The position numbers and the translations under genes are program-made. Positions 1 through 9,702 of a stretch of 64,000 nucleotides of DNA are shown piece by piece. The notes beneath the pieces are model-generated. The model was not told the DNA's origin, did not search any database, and was given only the letters and a program-made list of their open reading frames with translations. The stretch comes from Zoogloea sp. 1C4 (lineage in GTDB: Bacteria > Pseudomonadota > Gammaproteobacteria > Burkholderiales > Rhodocyclaceae): contig NZ_SSXU01000006.1 in NCBI RefSeq assembly GCF_009469605.1, positions 62,001 to 126,000 of the forward strand, in the 5' to 3' direction. The stretch's first letter is position 1; each line of letters begins with the position of its first letter.

Positions 1-884
1 CGCACGTCGAGGGGGTGGGCGAACATCTCGCCCATCAGGGTGATCTGGCCGTGGAGCCAGCGGTCGTCCACCACCAGCTCGCCGATGTTCTCGAGGATGA
101 GTTGGAGCACGCGCTGGAGGGCGTCGCGCAGGGCGTGCTGGTCTTCGGTGGCCCATTCGAGGCCGGCGCGCAGCTTGTCGAGACGCTGCTGCAGCGCGTC
201 GGCGGGAAGGCGGAGCGGCTGCTGGCGCAGGGCGACGGCCAGCTCGCGGGCTTCGGTGGCGAAATCGGCGTCGGCGGGGCGGGCCTGGCTGGCGATGCTG
301 TCGAGCAGGGCGGCCAGCATCTCGGCAACGGCCGGTGTGGCGGGATTGGTGCGATCGACGGGGGCCGGCGGGGCAAGATCGCCGATCGGGGCCGGCGGCT
401 CGTCGTCGTCGGCGTTGCGGCTCCATGCCCGCAGCAGGCCCTGGAGCCTTTCGGCGAGGCGTTCCGGGTTGGTGCCGGAGGCGCTCAGCACGCGGTCGAG
501 CATCTCGCGCTTGCGGGCCTGGGTGAGGCCGGCCTGGCGTCGGTCCCATTCGGCGATCAGGTCGCGCAGCAGGCTGCCCCAGTTGATGCCCTGGCTGTCG
601 GTGGCGGCGATGGCGTTGGTGATGGCCGCGCCGAGCCCGGCCCAGTCGGCCTGGGCAACGGCGGTGTCGAAATCCCGAGCGATGCGCAGGGCTTCGTGGT
701 TGTGCCGGGGCAGGGAGGCGGCGATCTGCTTGAGGGCGCGCTCGGGGAAGGCTTCGTCGGCGGGGGTGCCGGCGATCTCGTGGTAGAGGGTCTGGTAGTT
801 GTCGGGAGTGGGGGCGATCCGGCGCAGGGCCAGTTGACGGAAGGCTTCGCGGGCGATGTCCGAGGGATGGCTGGGTTCGTTCAT
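1..884 (-). CDS. Probable diguanylate cyclase, N-terminal part (truncated by window edge)
   Basis: The frame reads from an ATG at 884 down to base 1 without a stop, giving about 294 residues, so the C-terminus lies outside the window. The first residues (an REAFRQLALRRIAPTPDNY stretch followed by YHEIAG) match the helical N-terminal region that precedes the GGDEF domain in many Rhodocyclales and other betaproteobacterial diguanylate cyclases. The rest is alanine- and arginine-rich helix with a short proline-rich linker near residues 160-180. The GGDEF catalytic domain is not inside the window, so the c-di-GMP synthase assignment rests on the N-terminal family resemblance only. No transmembrane segment is seen, so it is probably cytoplasmic. 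The gene is on the same strand as the two-component pair that follows, with a 177-bp gap between them. Confidence 0.6.
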   Translation of the reverse strand, partial: MNEPSHPSDIAREAFRQLALRRIAPTPDNYQTLYHEIAGTPADEAFPERALKQIAASLPRHNHEALRIARDFDTAVAQADWAGLGAAITNAIAATDSQGINWGSLLRDLIAEWDRRQAGLTQARKREMLDRVLSASGTNPERLAERLQGLLRAWSRNADDDEPPAPIGDLAPPAPVDRTNPATPAVAEMLAALLDSIASQARPADADFATEARELAVALRQQPLRLPADALQQRLDKLRAGLEWATEDQHALRDALQRVLQLILENIGELVVDDRWLHGQITLMGEMFAHPLDV

Positions 885-1061
885 GGCGTGTCTGCGCTGG
901 GCGGTTTGCGAGCTGCCATCTTCATCTCAGGCCCCGGTGCCGGGTGAGGGTGGGTGACGGCGCTTCTGGTAAGCCCGTTGAATAACGGCCGTGCCCCACA
1001 TGCCTTGAGGCTGTCGGGCGCGGCCGTCGCAGAAAAAAAACGAAAAAATGAAACCCGGCGG

Positions 1062-1703
1062 CTATTCGGCCAGGCCGTGCTTGAGCCCGTAGTGGGTGAG
1101 TTCGGCGTTGTTGCGCAGGTTCATCTTCTCGAGGAGACGTGCGCGATAGACGCTGACGGTCTTGACGCTGAGGTTGAGGGCCTCGGCGATCTCGGTGGGC
1201 GTCTTGCCGGAGGCGATCATGCACAGGGTTTGATACTCGCGATCCGAGAGCTTTTCGTGGGGCGGCCGTTCGCTGTCTTCGCCGATGGCGTTGGCGAGCT
1301 CTTCGGCGAGGGACGGGCTGACGTACTTCTTGCCGCTGGCCACCTGGCGGATTGCGGTGACGAGGAGTTCCGGCGCGCTCTGCTTGGTGAGGTAGCCCGC
1401 CGCGCCGGCCTTGAGGGCGCGGATCGCGTATTGCTCTTCGGGATACATGCTGAGGATGAGCACCGGCAGGCGCGGGAATTCCTTCTTGATGATCTTGAGG
1501 GCGTCGATGCCGTTGCGGTCGGGCATCGAGACGTCCATCAGCACCACATCCCATTCGCCCGAGCGCACCAGCTGCACGGCCTGCACGCCGTTTTCGGCTT
1601 CGCCGGCCACGGTGAGATCGGCGGTGTCGGAGAGGATCTGGCGCAGGCCCTGGCGGACGATGGCGTGATCGTCGGCGATCAGTACGCGGATGGGCTTGCT
1701 CAT
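1062..1703 (-). CDS. NarL/LuxR-family response regulator
   Basis: A 213-residue two-domain regulator. The receiver domain (about 4-120) has the acidic pair D11-D12, phospho-acceptor D57 in VVLMDVSMPD, S85 and K106. The C-terminal part (about 148-210) is a LuxR-type helix-turn-helix (LSDREYQTLCMIASGKTPTEIA then SVKTVSVYRARLLEKM). It should bind DNA when phosphorylated. Its ATG overlaps the stop codon of the upstream sensor kinase by 4 bp (ATGA), so the two are translationally coupled and almost certainly cognate. It resembles the UvrY/NarL group, but the regulated genes cannot be told from this window. Confidence 0.93.
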   Translation of the reverse strand: MSKPIRVLIADDHAIVRQGLRQILSDTADLTVAGEAENGVQAVQLVRSGEWDVVLMDVSMPDRNGIDALKIIKKEFPRLPVLILSMYPEEQYAIRALKAGAAGYLTKQSAPELLVTAIRQVASGKKYVSPSLAEELANAIGEDSERPPHEKLSDREYQTLCMIASGKTPTEIAEALNLSVKTVSVYRARLLEKMNLRNNAELTHYGLKHGLAE

Positions 1704-3256
1704 GCAAGGCTCCTGGTGGGGTTGGGCTCGTCCGGTGAGGCCGGCAGAAGGGGCGCGCGCAGGGCGAGGCGGGTCCCGTGGGGCTGGATGTCGGTGAGAT
1801 CCAGGCGCCCGCCGAGACTGGCCAGCCGTTCGCGGATGCCCCGCAGGCCGAAGGAGCGGGGCTTCTGCAGATCGGTCGCGTCGAGGCCGCAGCCGTTGTC
1901 GGCGATCTCGAGCACCACTTCGTCACCTTCCTGCATGAGTCTCACGTTCACCTCGGTCGCGCCTGCGTGCTTGCTGACGTTGGTCAGCGCTTCCTGGAAC
2001 ACCCGGAAGAAAGCCAGGGCCGTATCGTAGTCCGGGTCGAGGTCGTGGTCGGTACAAAGAATGTTACAGGCGATGCCTGTCCGTTGGGCGAAGTCCTCGC
2101 CCTGGGATTCGATCGCCGCGGCGAGGCCGAAATCCTTGAGGATGCCCGGCCGCAGCTCGCGGGTGACGCGCCCCACGGTGGCGATGGCGTCATCCACCAT
2201 CCGCCCCACGTTGCGGGCGCGCTCGCGGGCCTGGGCGAGGTTCACGTCAAGTTTGGCCTCGAGGAGGGACATCTCGAACTTCATGGCAACGAGGGTACCA
2301 CCAAGCACGTCGTGCACGTCCCGCGCGATGCGTTCGCGCTCTTCTTCCTTGATGCGTTGCAGGTGATTGGAGAGGGCTGCGAGCTGGCTGCGGGATTCGC
2401 GCAGGTCGGCCTCGACGTGCTTGCTGTGGGTGATGTTCCACATCACGCCTTCCCACACCACGGCGCCCATCTCGGACAGGCGCGGCGAGCTGCGCAGGTT
2501 GATCCACTTCTGCTCGCCGGTGGAGAGCTGGATGCGGCCTTCCCAGTTGAGGGTGGAGAGGTTCTCGGCCGACACGCTGGCGGCCTCCATGAAGCCGGGC
2601 AGGTCTTCGTTGAGCAGCCAGTTCATCCAGCCGGCCGAGCTGCCGATGAGCTCCTCGGCCGAGGTGCCGAAGAGCATGGTTGCGGCTTCGGACAGATACT
2701 GAAAGCCGAGCATGCCGTCCGGCGTGTAGCCCATCTGGAAGACCACGCCGGGGATGTTGTCGGTGAGGGCGCGCAGGCGTGCCTCGCTCTGGCGCAGGGT
2801 CTGTTCGGCCTGGCGCTTCTCGCGGCGGTTGACGACTTCGCGCATCTCGCGCTCGACGGCGGGCACCAGGCGGTCGAGCTTGTTCTTGCTGAGATAGTCG
2901 TGGGCGCCCGCGCGCATCGCGGCAATGGCCTCGTCTTCCTGCATCACCCCGGAAACGATGATGAAGGGCAGATCGACGCCGAGCTCCTGCGTCCGGCGCA
3001 GGGCCGCCTGGGCATTGAAGCCCGGCAGGTTGTGATCGCACAGGATGACGTCCCAGCTCTCGCGCTGCAGGGCTTCGAGCAGGCCTTCCTCGGACGCCAC
3101 CTGCAGGTAGGTGGGGGCGTAGCCTGCGTTACGGAAGCGATGCAGCAGCAGGATGACGTCGTTTTCGGAGTCTTCGATGAAAAGCAGGCGGATCGGTGGC
3201 TTGGCCGGGCCGACAGGAGAGAGGCTGGGGACGTCCGGCTTCTGGGCGGTAGACAT
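1700..3256 (-). CDS. Receiver-PAS-HisKA_3 sensor histidine kinase
   Basis: A soluble 518-residue kinase with unusual order: N-terminal receiver domain (about 22-135, phospho-acceptor D74 in VILCDHNLPG), a PAS domain (about 160-285, PAS_3-like), a NarX/DegS-type dimerisation domain with phospho-accepting H315 in ERIARDVHDVLGG, and a HATPase domain (N-box EALTNVSKHA, G-boxes DNGCGLD and FGLRGIRERL). No membrane segment is visible, so its signal is intracellular or arrives through phosphorylation of the receiver. HisKA_3 kinases pair with NarL-type regulators, and the downstream gene is exactly that, overlapping by 4 bp. The frame starts at an ATG at 3256 with an AT-rich stretch upstream. Confidence 0.9.
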   Translation of the reverse strand: MSTAQKPDVPSLSPVGPAKPPIRLLFIEDSENDVILLLHRFRNAGYAPTYLQVASEEGLLEALQRESWDVILCDHNLPGFNAQAALRRTQELGVDLPFIIVSGVMQEDEAIAAMRAGAHDYLSKNKLDRLVPAVEREMREVVNRREKRQAEQTLRQSEARLRALTDNIPGVVFQMGYTPDGMLGFQYLSEAATMLFGTSAEELIGSSAGWMNWLLNEDLPGFMEAASVSAENLSTLNWEGRIQLSTGEQKWINLRSSPRLSEMGAVVWEGVMWNITHSKHVEADLRESRSQLAALSNHLQRIKEEERERIARDVHDVLGGTLVAMKFEMSLLEAKLDVNLAQARERARNVGRMVDDAIATVGRVTRELRPGILKDFGLAAAIESQGEDFAQRTGIACNILCTDHDLDPDYDTALAFFRVFQEALTNVSKHAGATEVNVRLMQEGDEVVLEIADNGCGLDATDLQKPRSFGLRGIRERLASLGGRLDLTDIQPHGTRLALRAPLLPASPDEPNPTRSLA

Positions 3257-3295
3257 GCGCTGAGTAGGGGCTGCGTGGTTGGGTCGCTTTGTGTT

Positions 3296-3301
3296 TATAA
3301 T
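3296..3301 (+). promoter_or_regulatory. Possible -10 box upstream of tRNA-Thr
   Basis: A perfect TATAAT lies 105 bp upstream of the tRNA-Thr gene in otherwise GC-rich DNA. No good -35 hexamer is seen at 16-18 bp spacing, so the assignment is tentative. Confidence 0.35.
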
Positions 3302-3405
3302 CCGGCCCTCGCCGGGGCCTGCGCCACTCCCAAGGATAGTTCAGGCCGGCCTTTGCCGTCCATGCATATCGGGATGTTTCCGGCGTGGCCGGAAGGCGGC
3401 GATCT

Positions 3406-3481
3406 GCCGGTGTAGCTCAGTTGGTAGAGCAGCGCACTTGTAATGCGAAGGTCGAGGGTTCGATTCCTTTCACCGGCACCA
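3406..3481 (+). tRNA. tRNA-Thr (anticodon UGU)
   Basis: The acceptor stem GCCGGTG pairs with CACCGGC, the D-arm is TAGCTCAGTTGGTAGAGC, the anticodon loop CTTGTAA carries TGT, the T-arm contains GGTTCGATTCC, and ACCA is encoded at the 3' end. Total length is 76 nt. It is followed 18 bp later by a strong intrinsic terminator, so it is a single-gene transcription unit. Confidence 0.96.
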
Positions 3482-3499
3482 TTGGATTCAAGGAGATAG

Positions 3500-3524
3500 G
3501 CCGATCCGTCTGGGTCGGCTTTTT
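3500..3524 (+). terminator. Intrinsic terminator after tRNA-Thr
   Basis: An 8-bp stem (GCCGATCC / GGGTCGGC, one G-T pair) with loop GTCT is followed directly by five T residues. Confidence 0.85.
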
Positions 3525-3595
3525 CATTGGGCTCGCGCGGCGGAAGAGTCCGCCCGGCTTTTCTTCTTCCTCCAGCATCAACTCTGCATCCTGAA

Positions 3596-3742
3596 ATGCA
3601 TGGAATCGTGGGTTACATCATCATCGGCGGATGCGTCGTCGTCGCGCTGGTGGCGGTGGCATCGTTTGTGATCGACATGCGGCAAAGCCGGCAGGGCGCT
3701 GAAAAGCGGCGCCGGCTTTCGTCGCGCCTGACTGGAAAGTGA
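3596..3742 (+). CDS. Small single-span membrane protein
   Basis: A 48-residue frame starting at ATG 3596. Residues 4-26 are strongly hydrophobic (VGYIIIGGCVVVALVAVASF) and are followed by a basic cytoplasmic-type tail rich in R and K (MRQSRQGAEKRRR). This is the usual look of a small single-span inner-membrane protein. The frame is open further upstream, but the upstream part is low-complexity and overlaps the zone just after the tRNA terminator, so the short start is preferred. It ends 7 bp before the DUF5710 gene, which suggests co-transcription. I do not recognise a family. Confidence 0.5.
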   Translation: MHGIVGYIIIGGCVVVALVAVASFVIDMRQSRQGAEKRRRLSSRLTGK

Positions 3743-3749
3743 CCCCGCC

Positions 3750-4061
3750 ATGAAAACCTATCTGCGCGTACCGTTTGCCGAGAAGGACGAAGCCAAGCGC
3801 CTGGGCGCGCGCTGGGATCCGGCGAAGAAGCTGTGGTACGTCCAGAGCGTTCCCAATCTCGCGGCCTTCGAGCGCTGGCTGCCGGCCCAGGGGGATCTGG
3901 TGGAGGCCGCCGCGAAGCCGGCGCCAGCCGTCCGCACGAAAGCGGCGCAGGTGCAGACCGGGCCGCGCTACTTCGAACTGCACTGCGACTGCCTGCCGTG
4001 GGTGGGCTGTGCGGCGTGCGGGCCGGTGGTCGAGGCCCGGGGCTGGCGCGCGCCGGCCTAA
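3750..4061 (+). CDS. DUF5710 domain protein
   Basis: A 103-residue protein whose first 50 residues (YLRVPFAEKDEAKRLGARWD, then KKLWYV) match the DUF5710 module, a small domain often found at the start of plasmid primases and DNA-handling proteins and also as a stand-alone protein. Its biochemical role is not established. After a proline/alanine linker the C-terminus has a histidine-cysteine cluster (HCDCLPWVGCAAC, about residues 82-94) that could bind a metal. It lies 7 bp downstream of a small membrane protein gene and between two tRNA genes. Confidence is high for the domain and low for any function. Confidence 0.8.
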   Translation: MKTYLRVPFAEKDEAKRLGARWDPAKKLWYVQSVPNLAAFERWLPAQGDLVEAAAKPAPAVRTKAAQVQTGPRYFELHCDCLPWVGCAACGPVVEARGWRAPA

Positions 4062-4179
4062 CTGGGCGGGGCCGCGGTCGCCTTGCATCGGGGGTGAGGC
4101 GACGCGTTTCGGGTATTCCGGCATCAAGCTCGTCCGGCCGGGGTCGTTAAGTAATGGCCCCCAGCTGTCAGCCGCGACC

Positions 4180-4575
4180 ATGCAGATCCGTATTCACGCC
4201 AAACATCCCAAGGACGGTCGGTCATTCAAGATCACGATGGTGAACTTCCCCGACGACCGCGCCGACGATTTTGCCCGCAGCGTCAAATCCCTGGCCAAGG
4301 TCACGTATGGGCCGCTACTCCAGCAGCTTGTCACCGAAAAGGCGCCGGAGGCTCGCCGCGATGCCTTCTTCGACACCCTCTTCAACAGCATCTGCGGCGA
4401 GTTCCACATGTTCGGGAGCCAGTTCGACTTTACCGATTCGATGGATCGGCAGCCGGTGGATCTCTTTCGCAACTTCCTGAGCCTGTGCGCGTCGGTCTAT
4501 ACCGCCCAGACCTTTGGCTGGCTGCCGACAACGGCGCTCCTGCAGGCGCCGGACAAGACGTCGACACGGGGCTGA
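4180..4575 (+). CDS. Hypothetical protein, 131 aa
   Basis: The frame starts at ATG 4180 (MQIRIHAKHPKDGRSFKI) and ends at 4575. The protein is soluble, mixed alpha/beta in appearance, without signal peptide or membrane segment. I recognise no family or catalytic motif. The upstream ribosome-binding site is weak. Codon use (strong GC at third positions) is like the neighbours, which supports a real gene. It follows the DUF5710 gene with a 118-bp gap and precedes the tRNA-fMet promoter. Confidence 0.6.
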   Translation: MQIRIHAKHPKDGRSFKITMVNFPDDRADDFARSVKSLAKVTYGPLLQQLVTEKAPEARRDAFFDTLFNSICGEFHMFGSQFDFTDSMDRQPVDLFRNFLSLCASVYTAQTFGWLPTTALLQAPDKTSTRG

Positions 4576-4644
4576 AGCCGCGGCGTTGGCGGGCTTTCCT
4601 GATGACGAATCCGACCGCCTGATGGTGATGATGCAAAAAAAGCT

Positions 4645-4673
4645 TGACGCAGTAGTTCGACTTGTCTAATATG
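4645..4673 (+). promoter_or_regulatory. Sigma-70 promoter of tRNA-fMet
   Basis: TTGACG (4645-4650) and TAATAT (4668-4673) are separated by 17 bp. The tRNA begins 13 bp after the -10 box, and the region is locally AT-rich. Confidence 0.8.
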
Positions 4674-4685
4674 GCGTTTCTCCGA

Positions 4686-4762
<77 letters not shown>

Positions 4763-4775
4763 GTTTCAAGCGTCT

Positions 4776-4807
4776 AGGCCCAATCACTCAGGTGGTTTGG
4801 CCTTTTT
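4776..4807 (+). terminator. Intrinsic terminator after tRNA-fMet
   Basis: AGGCC pairs with GGCCT and AATCAC with GTGGTT around a TCAG loop, interrupted by one internal mismatch, and the hairpin is followed by a run of T. Confidence 0.8.
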
Positions 4808-4913
4808 GCTTTTGCTCGCGCTTTTGGCGCCGGGTTCGGTGGCTTTGTTGGGTGCGCCGGGCGCTGGGTTCCGCATCCGGGGCGATCGCCGCGTGCCGGG
4901 CGGTCCGGCCTGG

Positions 4914-7622
<2,709 letters not shown>

Positions 7623-7811
7623 CAGGTGTTCTCCAACGATTTCTTTATTTTGATTGCCGGTGCGGGCTGCCATTGGCCCGATCGTGGTCGGGATGGGCGG
7701 TGGGGGCACCGGTGCCGTGCGTGCGGCGTGCGTTTTTGCGGCGGCCATGACTGCAACGCCCCGCGGTGGGCCCGATGTAGCGATTACGGTCGCGGACGAT
7801 GAAAGGTTTAG

Positions 7812-7832
7812 GCCCCCGTCGCACGCGGGGGC
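7812..7832 (-). terminator. Weak hairpin after acpH
   Basis: GCCCCCG and CGGGGGC form a 7-bp stem just beyond the acpH stop codon, but there is no T run, so termination is uncertain. The remaining bases of the 223-bp gap up to the hybrid kinase show no recognisable feature. Confidence 0.3.
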
Positions 7833-7845
7833 GGGCGGGCTGGGC

Positions 7846-8433
7846 TCAGCGCTGGGCTCTGAACTGCGCGGCAAATGCCTGCGCGTCGGGCAGAAACGCG
7901 AAGAAGTCGGCTTCGAGCCCGGCAAACGCCTCCAGGAGTTCGGCGCCAGCCCCCGCCAGCGGGTTGGGCTGACGCAGCCGGAAGCGCGCCATCCGGTCCA
8001 GGGCGAGGGCGACGCTGGCGGCGTCCCGGTAGCTGGCCAGCCAGTCGTGGGTGGCCATGCGTTCGAAGACCGGCATGAAGCCGGCGGGCAGGGGGGCGGG
8101 GTGGGTGGCGATCAGCCGGTAGGTTTCGGCGGTGAAGTCGGTGAGCGGTCGGGGGCTGAACTGCTGCCAGTGCAGCGCCAGGAAGTGGTCGTAGAACATA
8201 TCGACCATCACCCCGCTCACCCGCCGCCGGGCGTCGCTGATCCGGGCGCGGCTGCGACGGAAGGCCGGGTGGCCGTCGGCAAAGCTGTCGATGCGCCGAT
8301 GCAGCGCGACGCCTGCCGCGAGGGCCTCATCCAGCCCGGCCGGCAGCGGCCCCTTGACGAAGTCGCCGATCACCCCGCCGATGCGGTCGGTGGCGAGCGG
8401 CCCGGCGAGAAAGGCGTGGGCGAGGTAGTTCAT
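7846..8433 (-). CDS. acpH: Acyl carrier protein phosphodiesterase (DUF479)
   Basis: A 195-residue protein that begins [20 protein letters not shown] and carries the family's metal-site motifs: D near residue 24 (IGDFVKG), HRRIDSF around 45-51, and [15 protein letters not shown] around 75-89. AcpH removes the phosphopantetheine arm from acyl carrier protein, using a divalent metal, and so recycles ACP. Length and motif order match the family. It sits alone between the hybrid kinase and the Lrp-type regulator on the same strand. Confidence 0.9.
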   Translation of the reverse strand: MNYLAHAFLAGPLATDRIGGVIGDFVKGPLPAGLDEALAAGVALHRRIDSFADGHPAFRRSRARISDARRRVSGVMVDMFYDHFLALHWQQFSPRPLTDFTAETYRLIATHPAPLPAGFMPVFERMATHDWLASYRDAASVALALDRMARFRLRQPNPLAGAGAELLEAFAGLEADFFAFLPDAQAFAAQFRAQR

Positions 8434-8554
8434 GGGCGTGGCGCGGGGAGTCGACGGGGCGCGGACGGTTGGCCGCGGCAGTCATTTTGCGCCGTTGGGG
8501 CGGGCGTCGGGCAGGGTTTCGCGGGCCGGGCCGCCGTCGATGCTGCGCGCCGGG

Positions 8555-9016
8555 TCAGGCCCGCAGGTAGTGGGTTTCCTTGAGCTCTTCCATCACCACG
8601 TAGCTGCGCTGCATCACCACGCCGGGCAGGTAGCTGTGCAGGGTGCACAGCAGGTCGTGGTAGTCCTCCAGGGCACCCAGGCGGGCCTTGATGAGGTAGT
8701 CGAAATCCCCCGACACCAGATGGCATTCGGTGATCTCGTCGAGTTTTTCGAGGGATTGACGGATCTCGTCGAGCACCTTGGGCGACTTGTTGGACACCCG
8801 GATCTCGATGAACACCAGCACCCGCAACCCCAGGGCGAGCGGGTTCACGCGGGCGTGGTAGCCGGAGATGATGCCTTCGCGCTCCAGGCGGCGGACGCGT
8901 TCGGTGCACGGGGTGGCGGACAGCCCGACCTGGGCGGCCAGATCGGTCATGGTGACGCGGCCGTCCTGTTGCAGGGCGTGGAGGATCTTGCGGTCGATGG
9001 GATCGAGGGGGCGCAT
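8555..9016 (-). CDS. lrp: Lrp/AsnC-family transcriptional regulator
   Basis: A 153-residue protein with an N-terminal winged helix-turn-helix (LDPIDRKILHALQQDGRVTM, then LSATPCTERVRRLEREGII) and a C-terminal RAM ligand-binding/oligomerisation domain (about 70-145, containing ECHLVSGDFDYLIKA). The helix pattern ATPCTERVRRLE is close to Lrp itself rather than AsnC. Lrp proteins respond to amino acids and act as global or local regulators. No amino-acid gene is directly adjacent, so targets cannot be named here. The symbol is by family resemblance. Confidence 0.88.
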   Translation of the reverse strand: MRPLDPIDRKILHALQQDGRVTMTDLAAQVGLSATPCTERVRRLEREGIISGYHARVNPLALGLRVLVFIEIRVSNKSPKVLDEIRQSLEKLDEITECHLVSGDFDYLIKARLGALEDYHDLLCTLHSYLPGVVMQRSYVVMEELKETHYLRA

Positions 9017-9081
9017 GGGCTTGGCGTGCTCTCAGGGCGTATGAAAGCAGGGCGCCGAAGCGCCCTGCGGATGGAAGGGGA

Positions 9082-9618
9082 TCAGCGTCGCTTGCCGGCA
9101 GCGGGGCCGTCGGCGGGGGGCGGGCCGGCGCGGCGGGGGCCGTCGGCTTCGAACTGGGCCTTCAGCTCGTCGGCCTTCTTGCGCTGTTCGGGGGTGAGCA
9201 GCTGGTAGATCTGGTTGGCGCCGGCGGCGCGCAGCTGGGTGATCGCCGCCATGGCCTGGGCTTCGGTTTCGGCCAGGGCCTTCACCCTGGCTTCGTCGTA
9301 GTTGCCCGAGAAGGTGAGGGCACGCAGGTCGGCGTGGGCCTTGCGGGCTTCCTTGGCCTTGTCGCGGATGGCCGGGGCCTGCTCGTGCATGATCTTGAAG
9401 ATCTGGTCGCGCTGGGCTTCGGTAAGTTTGAGTTCGCGGATGAACGGGGGCATGTGCATGCCGCCCTCGAAATGATCCATCCCGCCGCGCATGCCGAAGC
9501 GCGGGCCGTGGCCGTCGCAGTGGGGGCCGCCGTCCATGGCCTGGGCGGCGAAGGGGAGGGCGGCGGCGGTGGCAGTGACCAGGGCCAGGGGGATCAGGAT
9601 CTTCTTGCGGAGGTTCAT
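9082..9618 (-). CDS. CpxP/Spy-like periplasmic LTxxQ protein
   Basis: A 178-residue protein starting at ATG 9618, with AAGGAAA as ribosome-binding site. It has a signal peptide (NLRKKILIPLALVTATAAA, cleavage after QAMA-like AQA about residue 26), a His/Met/Gly-rich segment (DGGPHCDGHGPRFGMRGGMD) and two LTxxQ motifs (LTEAQRDQIF and LTPEQRKKAD), the hallmark of the Spy/CpxP chaperone family. These periplasmic proteins bind unfolded proteins and, in CpxP, hold down the CpxA sensor. A tandem GTAAA box lies about 105-119 bp upstream, and bepA and cpxRA are the next genes, which fits a Cpx-type role. The His/Met-rich part may also bind metal. Confidence 0.85.
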   Translation of the reverse strand: MNLRKKILIPLALVTATAAALPFAAQAMDGGPHCDGHGPRFGMRGGMDHFEGGMHMPPFIRELKLTEAQRDQIFKIMHEQAPAIRDKAKEARKAHADLRALTFSGNYDEARVKALAETEAQAMAAITQLRAAGANQIYQLLTPEQRKKADELKAQFEADGPRRAGPPPADGPAAGKRR

Positions 9619-9702
9619 GGCGTTTCCTTGGAGGGCTTGGGTTGTCGGATCAGGCTGGTCGGGTTGCCTGCCTGATGGGATGAAATTTCGCATTTGCCGG
9701 TG

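Noticed and set aside
7623-7845. Upstream extension of the hybrid kinase (about 100 more residues)
   Set aside because: The extra part is proline/alanine-rich low complexity, while ATG 7622 has a good ribosome-binding site just before the first membrane helix.
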